Shown here piece after piece: positions 1 through 7,000 of a stretch of DNA of 14,534 nucleotides. Position 1 is the stretch's first letter. Each line of letters starts with the position of its first letter. The position numbers and the translations under genes are program-made. A model generated the notes under the pieces. The model saw only the letters and a program-made list of their open reading frames with translations, was not told the DNA's origin and ran no database searches. Source of the stretch: an uncultured Amaricoccus sp. (lineage in GTDB: Bacteria; Pseudomonadota; Alphaproteobacteria; Rhodobacterales; Rhodobacteraceae); NCBI RefSeq assembly GCF_937858865.1, contig NZ_CALLYO010000224.1:1-14534 (forward strand), given 5' to 3'.

Positions 1-37
1 CGTCAAGGAAATTTTAACCCGACGAATTTCTTTGAAA

Positions 38-1207
38 TCATGATGTTAAGTATAGTTTCGCGCGCGAAATCGCCCGTGGCGGCGCGTCACGCACCTCCCC
101 GCACATCGTGCAGGAGAGCGCCACGAACAGCACCATGATCGGGCTGAGCAGGTAGCCGCCGGTGAACTGGAAGACCAGGAAGACCGCGATGCGCAGCCCC
201 ACCCGGTCCCGCCCCCATATCGCGGCGACGAAGAGCGCCAGCCAGGCCGCCGCCGTCGGCAGCCCGTACTCGTAGGTGAGCTTCACCAGCGGCCAGGCAT
301 TGCCGAAGTCGGCCGTGATCTGCCCCGCCCCGTGACCCGCCACCCAGCCGCCCGCATCGCCGACGATCCGGTAGAAGGAGGCGAGCGGCAGCACCAGCCG
401 GTCGTACCCGCTCGACCCCGGGCTCGCCAGCTCCGCGAGCCGCCCCACCGCCGCCATCTGCCCGCCCCCGACGACCGGCAGCGCCAGCGCCACCAGCCCG
501 GCCCCCGCGACGACCGCCGCCGGCGACCGCCTGAGCTCCCAGCAGAGCGCGACGGCCGCCATGAGAATCCCCGTCACCCCGCTGCAGAGCAGCAGCGCCG
601 CAAGAAAGAGCGCCGCCAGCGGCCATCGCCGGAGCCAGAGCGCCTCGTTGAAGAAGGCGAGCGCCAGGAAGGCCGAGCAGAAGGAGGGCTCGAGGAAGAA
701 GACCCCGTTCGGCCGGTCCCAGGTCCGCCAGGCCTCCGAGCTCGACTGATAGACGTACCCCGGCAGCAGCAGCCGCTGCGGAAAGAGCCCGTCGAGCCCC
801 AGCCCGCTCCCCGGCCCGGCCCGCAGCTGCCACCCGTACTGCGCGAAGACCAGCAGCGCCGGCACCAGCATCAGCGCCGAGAACCCCCGCCAGATCGCCG
901 CCCGCTCCGCGGCCCCCGTCTCCAGCCGCACCGTATAGACGAGATAAAGCGCCAGCAGATACGCAAGGCTCGCGGCCGACACCGCCCCCGCCGCCAGCGC
1001 CTGCGCCAGCGCCGCCGAGGCCCCCATCACGGCGAAGAGGACCAGCCGCGTCCGCGAGAAGGTGAGCCGCCGCGTCGCCGCCAGGGCCGCCAGCGCCCCC
1101 GCGGTGGCGACGAGCGGCAGGCTGATCGCCATCCCCCCCACCGGCACCGCCAGCCGCTGCAGATAGACGAGCGCGAAGAGCTGGAACACCACCGCCCCGC
1201 GCGTCAC
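38..1207 (-). CDS. Wzy-type EPS polymerase / O-antigen ligase-like membrane protein
   Basis: This 389-residue protein is hydrophobic almost throughout, with roughly ten predicted membrane segments. It has one long polar loop at about residues 125-165, followed by the motif PNGVFFLEPSF (166-176), which resembles the 'G.F.EPS' signature of O-antigen polymerase and ligase proteins. A second soluble stretch (about 255-300) holds an Arg-containing segment and GHGAG. Known family members join lipid-linked repeat units at the periplasmic face of the inner membrane; here I infer polymerisation of the EPS of this locus. The GTG start overlaps the stop of the upstream glycosyltransferase gene (GTGA, 4 bp), and GGAAGGGG lies a few bases before it, so the two genes are probably translationally coupled. 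The last codons and the DNA past the stop are unusually AT-rich for this window. Polymerase is preferred over ligase from context only, because sequence rarely separates the two. Confidence 0.75.
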   Translation of the reverse strand: MTRGAVVFQLFALVYLQRLAVPVGGMAISLPLVATAGALAALAATRRLTFSRTRLVLFAVMGASAALAQALAAGAVSAASLAYLLALYLVYTVRLETGAAERAAIWRGFSALMLVPALLVFAQYGWQLRAGPGSGLGLDGLFPQRLLLPGYVYQSSSEAWRTWDRPNGVFFLEPSFCSAFLALAFFNEALWLRRWPLAALFLAALLLCSGVTGILMAAVALCWELRRSPAAVVAGAGLVALALPVVGGGQMAAVGRLAELASPGSSGYDRLVLPLASFYRIVGDAGGWVAGHGAGQITADFGNAWPLVKLTYEYGLPTAAAWLALFVAAIWGRDRVGLRIAVFLVFQFTGGYLLSPIMVLFVALSCTMCGEVRDAPPRAISRAKLYLTS

Positions 1208-2388
1208 CTTCGCCCCTTCCGCCGCGCCGCCGCGACCAGCACCTCCTCGAACCGATCCGCCACCCGCCCGACGTCATAGGCCCGCTCGGCATACCGCCGC
1301 CCGCGCGCCCCCATCTCCGCCCGCCCGGCCGCATCGCCGAGCAGCGCGCACCCCGCCGCCGCGAACCCCGCCGCATCCCCCGGCTCGACCACCACGCCCG
1401 CCGCCTCCGCCCGCACCACCCGCGCCGCGAGGTTCCCCGCCGGCGCGGCGAGCAGCACCGGCCGCCCGGCGCAGAGATAGGACTGCACCTTCGACGGCAC
1501 CGAGAACTCCCCCGCGTCCGGCTCGATCACCGCCACGGCCACGTCCGCCGCCGCCAGCACCTCGCGCAGCCGCCCGACCGGCTGCAGCGGCAGCAGCCGC
1601 AGGTTCTCCGCCCCCGCCGCCGCCAGCCGCTCCATCCCGCTCCCCTGCCCCACCACGACCACCCGCGCCCGCCCGCGCACCGCCGCCGCGAGCCCCAGCA
1701 GAAGCGAGGGATCGTGCTTCATCCCGAGCGTCCCGGAATAGACGAAGTTGAACCCCTCCCGGAGCCCGAACTCCCTGGCAAAGCCGTTGTCCCGCGGCCC
1801 CGGCCAGATCTCGTCGAGCGCCCCCCAGTTCTCGATCGTCGCGACCGGCGCCCGCGCCCAGCCCTCGGCCAGCGGCCGGAAGTCTTCAGTGATCACCACG
1901 ACCCCGTCGCTCGCCCCGAACTGCCACCGCTCCATCGCCCGATAGGCCGCCCCCACAACCGCCCCGAGCGGCCCGAGCCGCCGCCCGAGCAGCCGCACCA
2001 CCGCCAGGCTGTAGAAATCCTGCACCCAGAGCACGAAGGCCGCCCCCGCCGCCCGGCACCCGCGGATCACCCCCGCCTGCGCCGCCGTCGGCGTGTTGCC
2101 CGAGATGACGACGTCCGGCCGGAACCCCGCCACCGCCCGCGCCGCTGCCCGCCCATAGGCCACGTCCGCCCACTGCCGCGCCACGATCGCCCCCTTGTCA
2201 TAGGCCCGCCCGATCGAAATCGGCAGGAAGCGCACCGGATCCGCCGCCCCGCGCGGCGCGAGCGCCCCCTTCGGCCCCGGATCCCCGGCGAAATAGGCGT
2301 GCACGACCACATGCCCGCGCGCCGCCAGCGCCCGGCTCAACCCGACTTGGAACGGGTGGCCGGCATAGTCGTGGACCATCACCCTCAA
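1204..2388 (-). CDS. GT4 family glycosyltransferase, WcaI-like
   Basis: This is a 394-residue GT-B fold glycosyltransferase. The N-terminus (MRVMVHDYAGHPFQ) matches the usual opening of WcaI/WbuB-like family 4 enzymes. The acceptor-side Rossmann half spans about 1-200. The donor half begins near SGTLGMKHDPSLL (218-230) and contains GQGSGMERL and FSVPSKVQSYLCAGRPVL (295-312), the typical nucleotide-sugar binding region. It should add one sugar to the lipid-linked EPS repeat unit on the cytoplasmic face; donor and linkage cannot be read from sequence. The start is TTG, chosen because it lines up with the family N-terminus. An ATG three codons downstream (2379) is the alternative, and neither has an ideal ribosome-binding site; AAGGA lies about 11 bases before the TTG. 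It is first in a two-gene unit with the polymerase and is transcribed divergently from the co-polymerase gene. Confidence 0.85.
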   Translation of the reverse strand: MRVMVHDYAGHPFQVGLSRALAARGHVVVHAYFAGDPGPKGALAPRGAADPVRFLPISIGRAYDKGAIVARQWADVAYGRAAARAVAGFRPDVVISGNTPTAAQAGVIRGCRAAGAAFVLWVQDFYSLAVVRLLGRRLGPLGAVVGAAYRAMERWQFGASDGVVVITEDFRPLAEGWARAPVATIENWGALDEIWPGPRDNGFAREFGLREGFNFVYSGTLGMKHDPSLLLGLAAAVRGRARVVVVGQGSGMERLAAAGAENLRLLPLQPVGRLREVLAAADVAVAVIEPDAGEFSVPSKVQSYLCAGRPVLLAAPAGNLAARVVRAEAAGVVVEPGDAAGFAAAGCALLGDAAGRAEMGARGRRYAERAYDVGRVADRFEEVLVAAARRKGRR

Positions 2389-2474
2389 GACTAAATTAAT
2401 CCTTGTGCGGTCTCAGGAAGCGGCAGGCTCCCGCGCAAGACAGCTTTCCGGACAACACGCTTAACAAACCGCAA
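2389..2474. promoter_or_regulatory. Divergent intergenic region between EPS blocks A and B
   Basis: These 86 bases separate the divergent starts of the WcaI-like glycosyltransferase (minus) and the co-polymerase (plus), so promoters for both EPS blocks should lie in or near it. It contains a short AT-rich patch (about 2390-2402) that stands out from its surroundings. I could not find a convincing -35/-10 pair on either strand, nor a clear operator palindrome. The function is inferred from gene orientation alone. Confidence 0.4.
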
Positions 2475-4127
2475 ATGAACAGCCGCTTCCCCGCGCCGGA
2501 GCTCACCCGCCCCTCGTCGCCCTCTCCCGACGGCGACCTCATCGACCTCCGCCGCCTCTTCGCCATCGCCCGCCGGCAGTTCGCGACGTTCGCCGCCTGC
2601 ACGCTCGTCGGATCCGGGCTCGGCTTCGCCTGGCTGGCCGCCGCGACGCCGCTCTACACCGCGACCGCGACGCTCTTCGTCAATCCGCTGGCCGGCGCCC
2701 CGCTGACCGGCGCCCTCGCGCCGGTGGTCGCGGTCGGCCTCATCGAGAGCGAGACCGGCATCCTGCTCTCGGAGAAGATCGCGAGCGACGCCTTCACCGC
2801 CATCGACCCGGCCTCGCTCGCCGCCCCGCCCTCGCCGCTCGCCCGGCTGAAGCGACTCCTCCGCCCGGCGCTCGCCAGCCCCGAGGCCCGCCGCCAGGCG
2901 GCGCTCGACGACATGCGCGCCCGCTTCGAGGTCGCGCACCCGGACACCGCCTTCCTCCTCCAGCTCTCCTTCACCTCGCCCTCGCCCGAGCATGCCGCGG
3001 CGATTCTCGACGCCTTCGTCGCCGCCTACCTCGCCGACCGCGCCGAGCGCCGCCGCGCCACGGCCGAAGCCCAGGTCGCGGCCATCAAAGCCCAGATCGC
3101 GGAGCTCGAGGCAGAGCTCGCCGCCGCCGCCCGCACGGCCGACGCGCCCTATTCGGCCGACCCGCGCCGCCTCGGCGAGCAGGCGGACGCGCGCCGCCGC
3201 GCCGCCGCCTATTCGGCCGCGATCGGCGAGCTTCTCGCCCGCGGGCAGCAAGCCCGGGCCCTCCCGGCGAGCGGCGACGACCAGGTCCGGGTGGTCAGCC
3301 CGCCGCGGGTCCCGGTCTTCGACAGCTCGCCCAACGCCGCCCGCACGCTCCTTCTCTCGACCCTCGCAGGCGCCCTCGCCGGCGTCGCCCTCGGCCTCGT
3401 CCGCGAAGGAGCCGAGCGTGGCTTCCGCAGCGCCGGCCAGGTGCGCCGCGAGCTCGGCGTCCCCTGCCTCGCGCTCCTGCCCCGCGGCGAGGACCCGGGC
3501 GGCGGCGAGGCGCTCTGCGCCGTCAAGCTCGCGATCGACCAGGCGACCGGCACCTCCCGCCCGCGCCTCGTCGGCTTCGCGCCGGCCGCCGCCGGCGATG
3601 GCGCCACCACCGTCGCGCACGCCTTCGCCGGCCTCCTCGCCGCCGGCGGCGCCAGCGCGCTGCTCCTCGACGCCGACCTGAGAACCGCCGGCCTCACCCG
3701 CGCCCTCGGCCTCGACGACACCCCCGGCTTCGCCGACATGCTCGACGGCCGCAGCATCGCCCCGCTGCCGACCCCCGCCGGCCTGCCCCTCCTTCCCGCC
3801 GGCTCCGACCGGTCGGCCGCGGCCGCGATCGCCCTCGGGGCGGCGGAGGCCGGCGAGGCCCTCGCCCGCGCCGCCGCCCCCTTCGACCTCGTCGTGGTCG
3901 ACCTGCCGCCCCTCGCCGACTTCGTCGACGCCCGGGCGATGGCGCGGCACCTCGACGCCATCGTCATCGTGGCGCGCTGGCGGCGCACCGAGCGCCGGCG
4001 CCTGCGCACCCTCCTCGCGGCCGACCGCGACCTCCGCCGCCGGCTCGTCGGCGTCATCCTCACCTGCGCCGTCCCGACCTCGGTCGATCGCTTCGACGAC
4101 GACGTCCCGCTGTACGCGCTCGCATGA
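2475..4127 (+). CDS. Wzz/Wzc-like polysaccharide co-polymerase with degenerate BY-kinase domain
   Basis: A 550-residue protein of Wzc/ExoP layout. A Wzz-type N-terminus carries TM1 at about 36-57. A periplasmic region follows, with a helical, coiled-coil-like stretch at about 190-250, then TM2 at about 288-308 and a C-terminal cytoplasmic P-loop domain. The Walker A' strand (ALLLDADLR, 395-403) and Walker B (FDLVVVDLPP, 470-479) are clear. The P-loop reads AAAGDGATTV (371-380), with Ala377 where the kinase family has the catalytic lysine of GxGKST. The C-terminus has only one tyrosine (Y547), not the cluster that BY-kinases autophosphorylate. I infer a chain-length regulator with weak or no kinase activity. 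ATG 2475 is preferred over an in-frame TTG at 2403, which would only add a polar extension, but no Shine-Dalgarno is visible at either. Its stop overlaps the acetyltransferase start (ATGA). Confidence 0.85.
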   Translation: MNSRFPAPELTRPSSPSPDGDLIDLRRLFAIARRQFATFAACTLVGSGLGFAWLAAATPLYTATATLFVNPLAGAPLTGALAPVVAVGLIESETGILLSEKIASDAFTAIDPASLAAPPSPLARLKRLLRPALASPEARRQAALDDMRARFEVAHPDTAFLLQLSFTSPSPEHAAAILDAFVAAYLADRAERRRATAEAQVAAIKAQIAELEAELAAAARTADAPYSADPRRLGEQADARRRAAAYSAAIGELLARGQQARALPASGDDQVRVVSPPRVPVFDSSPNAARTLLLSTLAGALAGVALGLVREGAERGFRSAGQVRRELGVPCLALLPRGEDPGGGEALCAVKLAIDQATGTSRPRLVGFAPAAAGDGATTVAHAFAGLLAAGGASALLLDADLRTAGLTRALGLDDTPGFADMLDGRSIAPLPTPAGLPLLPAGSDRSAAAAIALGAAEAGEALARAAAPFDLVVVDLPPLADFVDARAMARHLDAIVIVARWRRTERRRLRTLLAADRDLRRRLVGVILTCAVPTSVDRFDDDVPLYALA

Positions 4128-4702
4128 CCCCCGGCCGCGCCGCGCCGCTCGACGCCCGCCGCACCCGCCCGCTCGAGGGCGGCCCGAGCTTCCCGCTCCG
4201 CCACCGCCTCTTCCGCGCCGCCTGGACCCTCGCCTGGACCCTCCTCGCCCGCTGGACGCCGCCGCCCTTCCACCCCTGGCGCCGCCTCCTCCTCCGCGCC
4301 TTCGGCGCCCGGCTCGCGCCGACCGCCCGCGTCTACGCCAGCGCCCGCATCTGGTATCCGCCGAACCTCGCCATGGGCCCGCACAGCTCGCTCGGGCCGC
4401 ACGCCACCTGCTACGCCATGGACCGGGTGACGATCGGCGCCTATGCCACCGTCTCCCAGGGCGCCCAGCTCTGCGGCGGCACCCACAACGTCGACGCCCG
4501 CCACTTCCAGCTCCTGACGCGGCCGATCGCGATCGGCGACCACGCCTGGATCGCCGCCGACGCCTTCGTCGGCCCCGGCGTCACCGTCGGCGAAGGCGCC
4601 GTCCTCGGCGCCCGCGCCGTCGCCTTCCGCGACCTCGCGCCCTGGACGATCCACGTCGGCAACCCCGCCCGGCTGCTGCGCACCCGCGGCCGCGACGAAT
4701 GA
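4124..4702 (+). CDS. WcaF-like hexapeptide-repeat acetyltransferase
   Basis: A 192-residue protein of the left-handed beta-helix acyltransferase family, close in style to the WcaF colanic-acid acetyltransferases. A basic N-terminal region (1-60) precedes hexapeptide turns from about residue 66. The active-site segment is LCGGTHNVDARHFQL (116-130), in which His121 is the expected catalytic base. The coil then continues through IAIGDHAWIAADAFVGPGVTVGEGAVLGA and ends with VGNPARLL, the usual family tail that contacts acetyl-CoA. The probable role is O-acetylation of an EPS sugar in the cytoplasm from acetyl-CoA, before the repeat unit is flipped. It overlaps both neighbours by 4 bp (ATGA at 4124 and 4699), so it is almost certainly cotranscribed and translationally coupled with them. 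Another small acyl group cannot be excluded. Confidence 0.85.
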   Translation: MTPGRAAPLDARRTRPLEGGPSFPLRHRLFRAAWTLAWTLLARWTPPPFHPWRRLLLRAFGARLAPTARVYASARIWYPPNLAMGPHSSLGPHATCYAMDRVTIGAYATVSQGAQLCGGTHNVDARHFQLLTRPIAIGDHAWIAADAFVGPGVTVGEGAVLGARAVAFRDLAPWTIHVGNPARLLRTRGRDE

Positions 4703-5823
4703 TCCCGCGCGCGCTCCTCCTCCTCGCGCTGCTCGCGGCCCCGGCCGCCGCCGAGGACTACCGCCTGCAGCAGGGCGACGTCCTCGAGCTCGTGGTCCTC
4801 GCCCCGCCGATGCGCGAGCAGCTCCCGGTCGACCTCGACGGCAAGGTCACCCTGCCCGTCGCCGGCCCGATCGCCGCCGCGGGCCGCACCCTCGCCGAGC
4901 TGACCGCCGAGGCCCGCGATCGCCTCGCCGCGGCGACCCTGCCGCCGACCGCCCCCGGCGAGACGCTGCCCACGCGGATCTGGCCCGGCGGCGTCTCCCT
5001 CGCCCTCGCCGGCTACCGCCCGGTCTACGTCGGCGGCGAGGTCCGCGCCGCCGGCGCCTTCCCCTTCGTCCCCGGCCTCACCGCCCGCCGCGCCGTCGCC
5101 CTCGCCGGCGGCCGCATGCCGGACGCCGCCCTGCGCCGGCTCGAGCTCGAGGGAAGGCTCGCCGAGCTCGAGGCCCAGCGCGCGGCCGCCGCCGACCGCC
5201 TCGCCCGCCTGCGCCAGGAGCTCGACCCCGAGACGACGGGAGCGCTGCCGCACCCCGAGCGGGCGATCCTCGACCACCGGCGCGCCCAGGACGAGGCCGC
5301 CACGACCCACTTCGCCACCGCCATCCGGCACACCCGCGACCAGATCGCCGAGCTAGCCTCGCAGCTCGCCACCGAGACCGAGGGCATGGTCGCCGACCGG
5401 GCCGACTTCGAGCAGATCGAAGACATGCGCGAAGCCGGCACGGCGACGGCGCTCCGGCTCAGCGACGCCCGCCGCGCGCTCCTCTTCTCGACCACCCGCC
5501 AGCTCCAGACGGCAACCGAGCTCGCGCGCACCACGCGCGAGCTCGGCTCGCTCCGCTACGAGGAGCTGCGGCGCACCCTCGACCTCCGCCTCGCCGCCCT
5601 GACCGACGCCGCCGACCAGGCCCGTCTCCTCGCCGGTCTCGACGCCCGGATCGCCGCCACCCGGCGCCAGCTCGCCTGGCTCGGCGCCCCGGACGCCCCG
5701 GCGCCGATCTCGATCACGCGGAGCGACGGCTCGACCCTCGCCCTCGCCGCCGGCGACGACGTGCCCCTCCGCCCCGGCGACCTGGTGACGGTCGACCTCC
5801 CCTCCGCGCCGGCGATCGACTGA
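4699..5823 (+). CDS. ExoF/Wza-type polysaccharide export protein with coiled-coil insert
   Basis: A 374-residue secreted protein. The signal peptide is residues 1-18 (cleavage after PAAA, before EDY), without a lipobox cysteine. The mature N-terminus EDYRLQQGDVLELVVL is typical of the polysaccharide export (Poly_export) domain, about 19-80. A first SLBB-like ligand-binding segment follows (YVGGEVRAAGAFPFVPGLT, 110-128). Residues about 145-325 form a long charged helical, coiled-coil region rich in Leu, Ala, Arg and Glu. The C-terminus (ISITRSDGSTLAL...VPLRPGDLVTVDL) resembles a further SLBB edge. This layout is closer to rhizobial ExoF than to lipoprotein Wza. It should act in the periplasm or outer membrane as part of the export channel, working with the co-polymerase of the same operon. 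It overlaps the acetyltransferase gene by 4 bp and is the last gene of block B. Confidence 0.85.
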   Translation: MIPRALLLLALLAAPAAAEDYRLQQGDVLELVVLAPPMREQLPVDLDGKVTLPVAGPIAAAGRTLAELTAEARDRLAAATLPPTAPGETLPTRIWPGGVSLALAGYRPVYVGGEVRAAGAFPFVPGLTARRAVALAGGRMPDAALRRLELEGRLAELEAQRAAAADRLARLRQELDPETTGALPHPERAILDHRRAQDEAATTHFATAIRHTRDQIAELASQLATETEGMVADRADFEQIEDMREAGTATALRLSDARRALLFSTTRQLQTATELARTTRELGSLRYEELRRTLDLRLAALTDAADQARLLAGLDARIAATRRQLAWLGAPDAPAPISITRSDGSTLALAAGDDVPLRPGDLVTVDLPSAPAID

Positions 5824-5826
5824 ACC

Positions 5827-5871
5827 GCCGGTCAGACCGGCACCTCGGCCTGACGATGCCGTTGCCGAGGT
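5827..5871 (+). terminator. Possible double-hairpin terminator after EPS block B
   Basis: Two perfect inverted repeats sit end to end just after the TGA of the export gene. The first is GCCGGT/ACCGGC (5827-5841, 3-nt loop). The second is ACCTCGGC/GCCGAGGT (5842-5871, 14-nt loop). Their position directly downstream of the last plus-strand gene suits transcription termination, but there is no T-run, so a Rho-dependent or purely structural role is equally possible. The right arm of the second repeat overlaps the RTX remnant on the opposite strand. Confidence 0.35.
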
Positions 5872-5923
5872 CGTCACCGAAGACGGTGAGGACACCGGCC
5901 GAGAAGGTGGCGGTGATGGCCAT
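5852..5923 (-). pseudogene. N-terminal remnant of a haemolysin-type (RTX-like) calcium-binding protein
   Basis: Reading the minus strand from ATG 5923 gives 24 codons, beginning MAITATFSAGVLTVFGDDL and continuing GNGIV. From memory, this closely resembles the stereotyped opening of many alphaproteobacterial RTX/calcium-binding proteins, in which 'GVLTVFGDALDNTI' leads into a serine-arginine stretch and then repeats. Here the resemblance stops after about codon 24, and the frame continues only as Arg-rich sequence antisense to the export gene. No glycine/aspartate nonapeptide repeats are found. I read it as the broken 5' end of a gene whose remainder was lost, perhaps at an EPS-locus rearrangement junction near 5850. 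The identification rests on recognition of a short motif, so a chance match is possible. Confidence 0.45.
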
Positions 5924-5956
5924 CGGAAGGAGCCCCTCGGTTGATCGGACTCGGCA

Positions 5957-5973
5957 AAGGCTCGCGCAGCCTT
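5957..5973 (-). terminator. Possible weak terminator hairpin after the epimerase gene
   Basis: This is a perfect 6-bp stem, AAGGCT/AGCCTT, with a 5-nt loop. It lies 50 bases past the stop of the epimerase gene and reads into TTTGCC on the minus strand. The location fits the end of EPS block C. The short stem and poor T-tract make it a weak candidate. The rest of the gap between 5872 and 6022, apart from the RTX remnant, shows no gene. Confidence 0.25.
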
Positions 5974-6022
5974 GTCGCCGCGCGCCTCCCGAGCTGTTTC
6001 AACCGTCGCCCGCCCGAGCCCC

Positions 6023-7000
6023 TCAGGCCGCCATCCGCTCCCGGCTCACCTGCTCGGCGATCCACCAGTAGGTCCGCTCGAGCCCCTGCCGGAGCGGCAT
6101 GGCCGGCTTCCAGCCGAGCTGCTCGCCGATCAGCCGGTTGTCCGAGTTCCGCCCCCGCACCCCCTGCGGCCCCGGCACATGCCGCTTGACCAGCGACTTC
6201 CCCGCGATCGCGCAGACGAGATCGACCAGCCCGTCGATCGTCACCATCTCCTCCGAGCCGATGTTCACCGGCCCGGCGAAGTCGGACCGCGCCAGGCGGA
6301 CCGTCCCCTCCACGCATTCGTCGACGTAGAGGAAGGAGCGCGTCTGGCTGCCGTCGCCCCAGATCTCGATCTCGCCCGGGTCGGCCGCCATCGCCACCTT
6401 GCGACAGATGGCCGCCGGCGCCTTCTCCCGCCCGCCGCGCCAGGTCCCCTCCGGCCCGAAGACGTTGTGATAGCGCGCCACCCGGTTCTCCATCCCGTGG
6501 TTGCGGTTGAAGGCGAGATAGAGCCGCTCCGAGAAGAGCTTCTCCCAGCCGTACTCGCTGTCCGGCGCCGCCGGATAGGCCGAGTCCTCGCTGCACACCG
6601 GATCGTCCGGATCCTCCTGGTTGTAGGCCGGATAGATGCAGGCCGAGGAGGAATAGACCACCCCGCGCACGCCCCGCTCCCGGCAGGCCTCGACCATGTT
6701 GAGATTGATCGTCGCCGAATTGTGCATGATGTCCGCGTCATGCGCGCCGGTGAAGACGTAACCCGCCCCGCCCATGTCGGCGGCGAGCTGATAGACCTCG
6801 TCGAAGCGGCAATCGACCACCGCCCGGCAGAAGCCCCGGTCGCGCAGGTCGCCGAGCACGAAGTCGTCCGCCTCGCTCTCGGCGAACTCCGGACGCTTCA
6901 GGTCCACCCCGCGCACCCAGAGCCCGTCGCGGCGCAGCCGCTTGACCAGATGGCTGCCGATGAAGCCGCCCGCTCCGCAGACCAGCGCCCGTCGCGTCAT
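6023..7000 (-). CDS. GDP-mannose 3,5-epimerase homologue (NAD-dependent, extended SDR family)
   Basis: A 325-residue extended short-chain dehydrogenase/reductase. It has the Rossmann motif GAGGFIG (9-15), QLAADMGGAGYV, SSSACIYP (C121), YGWEK (Y150, K154), GTWRGGREKAPAA (K193), RSFLYVDECVEG and GPQGVRGRNSDN. These blocks match plant GDP-mannose 3,5-epimerase. Its catalytic Cys145, Tyr174, Lys178 and Lys217 all correspond here with the same offset of 24 residues. The known enzyme converts GDP-D-mannose to GDP-L-galactose and GDP-L-gulose. In this locus it would supply such a sugar to the EPS glycosyltransferases. ATG 7000 is preferred over upstream in-frame starts because AGGAGGAAGG precedes it and the Rossmann fold begins at once. 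It overlaps the upstream glycosyltransferase by 4 bp (ATGA) and is last in block C. A related epimerase of slightly different specificity remains possible. Confidence 0.85.
   Translation of the reverse strand: MTRRALVCGAGGFIGSHLVKRLRRDGLWVRGVDLKRPEFAESEADDFVLGDLRDRGFCRAVVDCRFDEVYQLAADMGGAGYVFTGAHDADIMHNSATINLNMVEACRERGVRGVVYSSSACIYPAYNQEDPDDPVCSEDSAYPAAPDSEYGWEKLFSERLYLAFNRNHGMENRVARYHNVFGPEGTWRGGREKAPAAICRKVAMAADPGEIEIWGDGSQTRSFLYVDECVEGTVRLARSDFAGPVNIGSEEMVTIDGLVDLVCAIAGKSLVKRHVPGPQGVRGRNSDNRLIGEQLGWKPAMPLRQGLERTYWWIAEQVSRERMAA

Noticed and set aside
2391..4654. Long minus-strand frames opposite the co-polymerase and acetyltransferase genes
   Set aside because: Gly/Glu/Arg-rich shadow translations without motifs; the plus-strand frames have clear family signatures.
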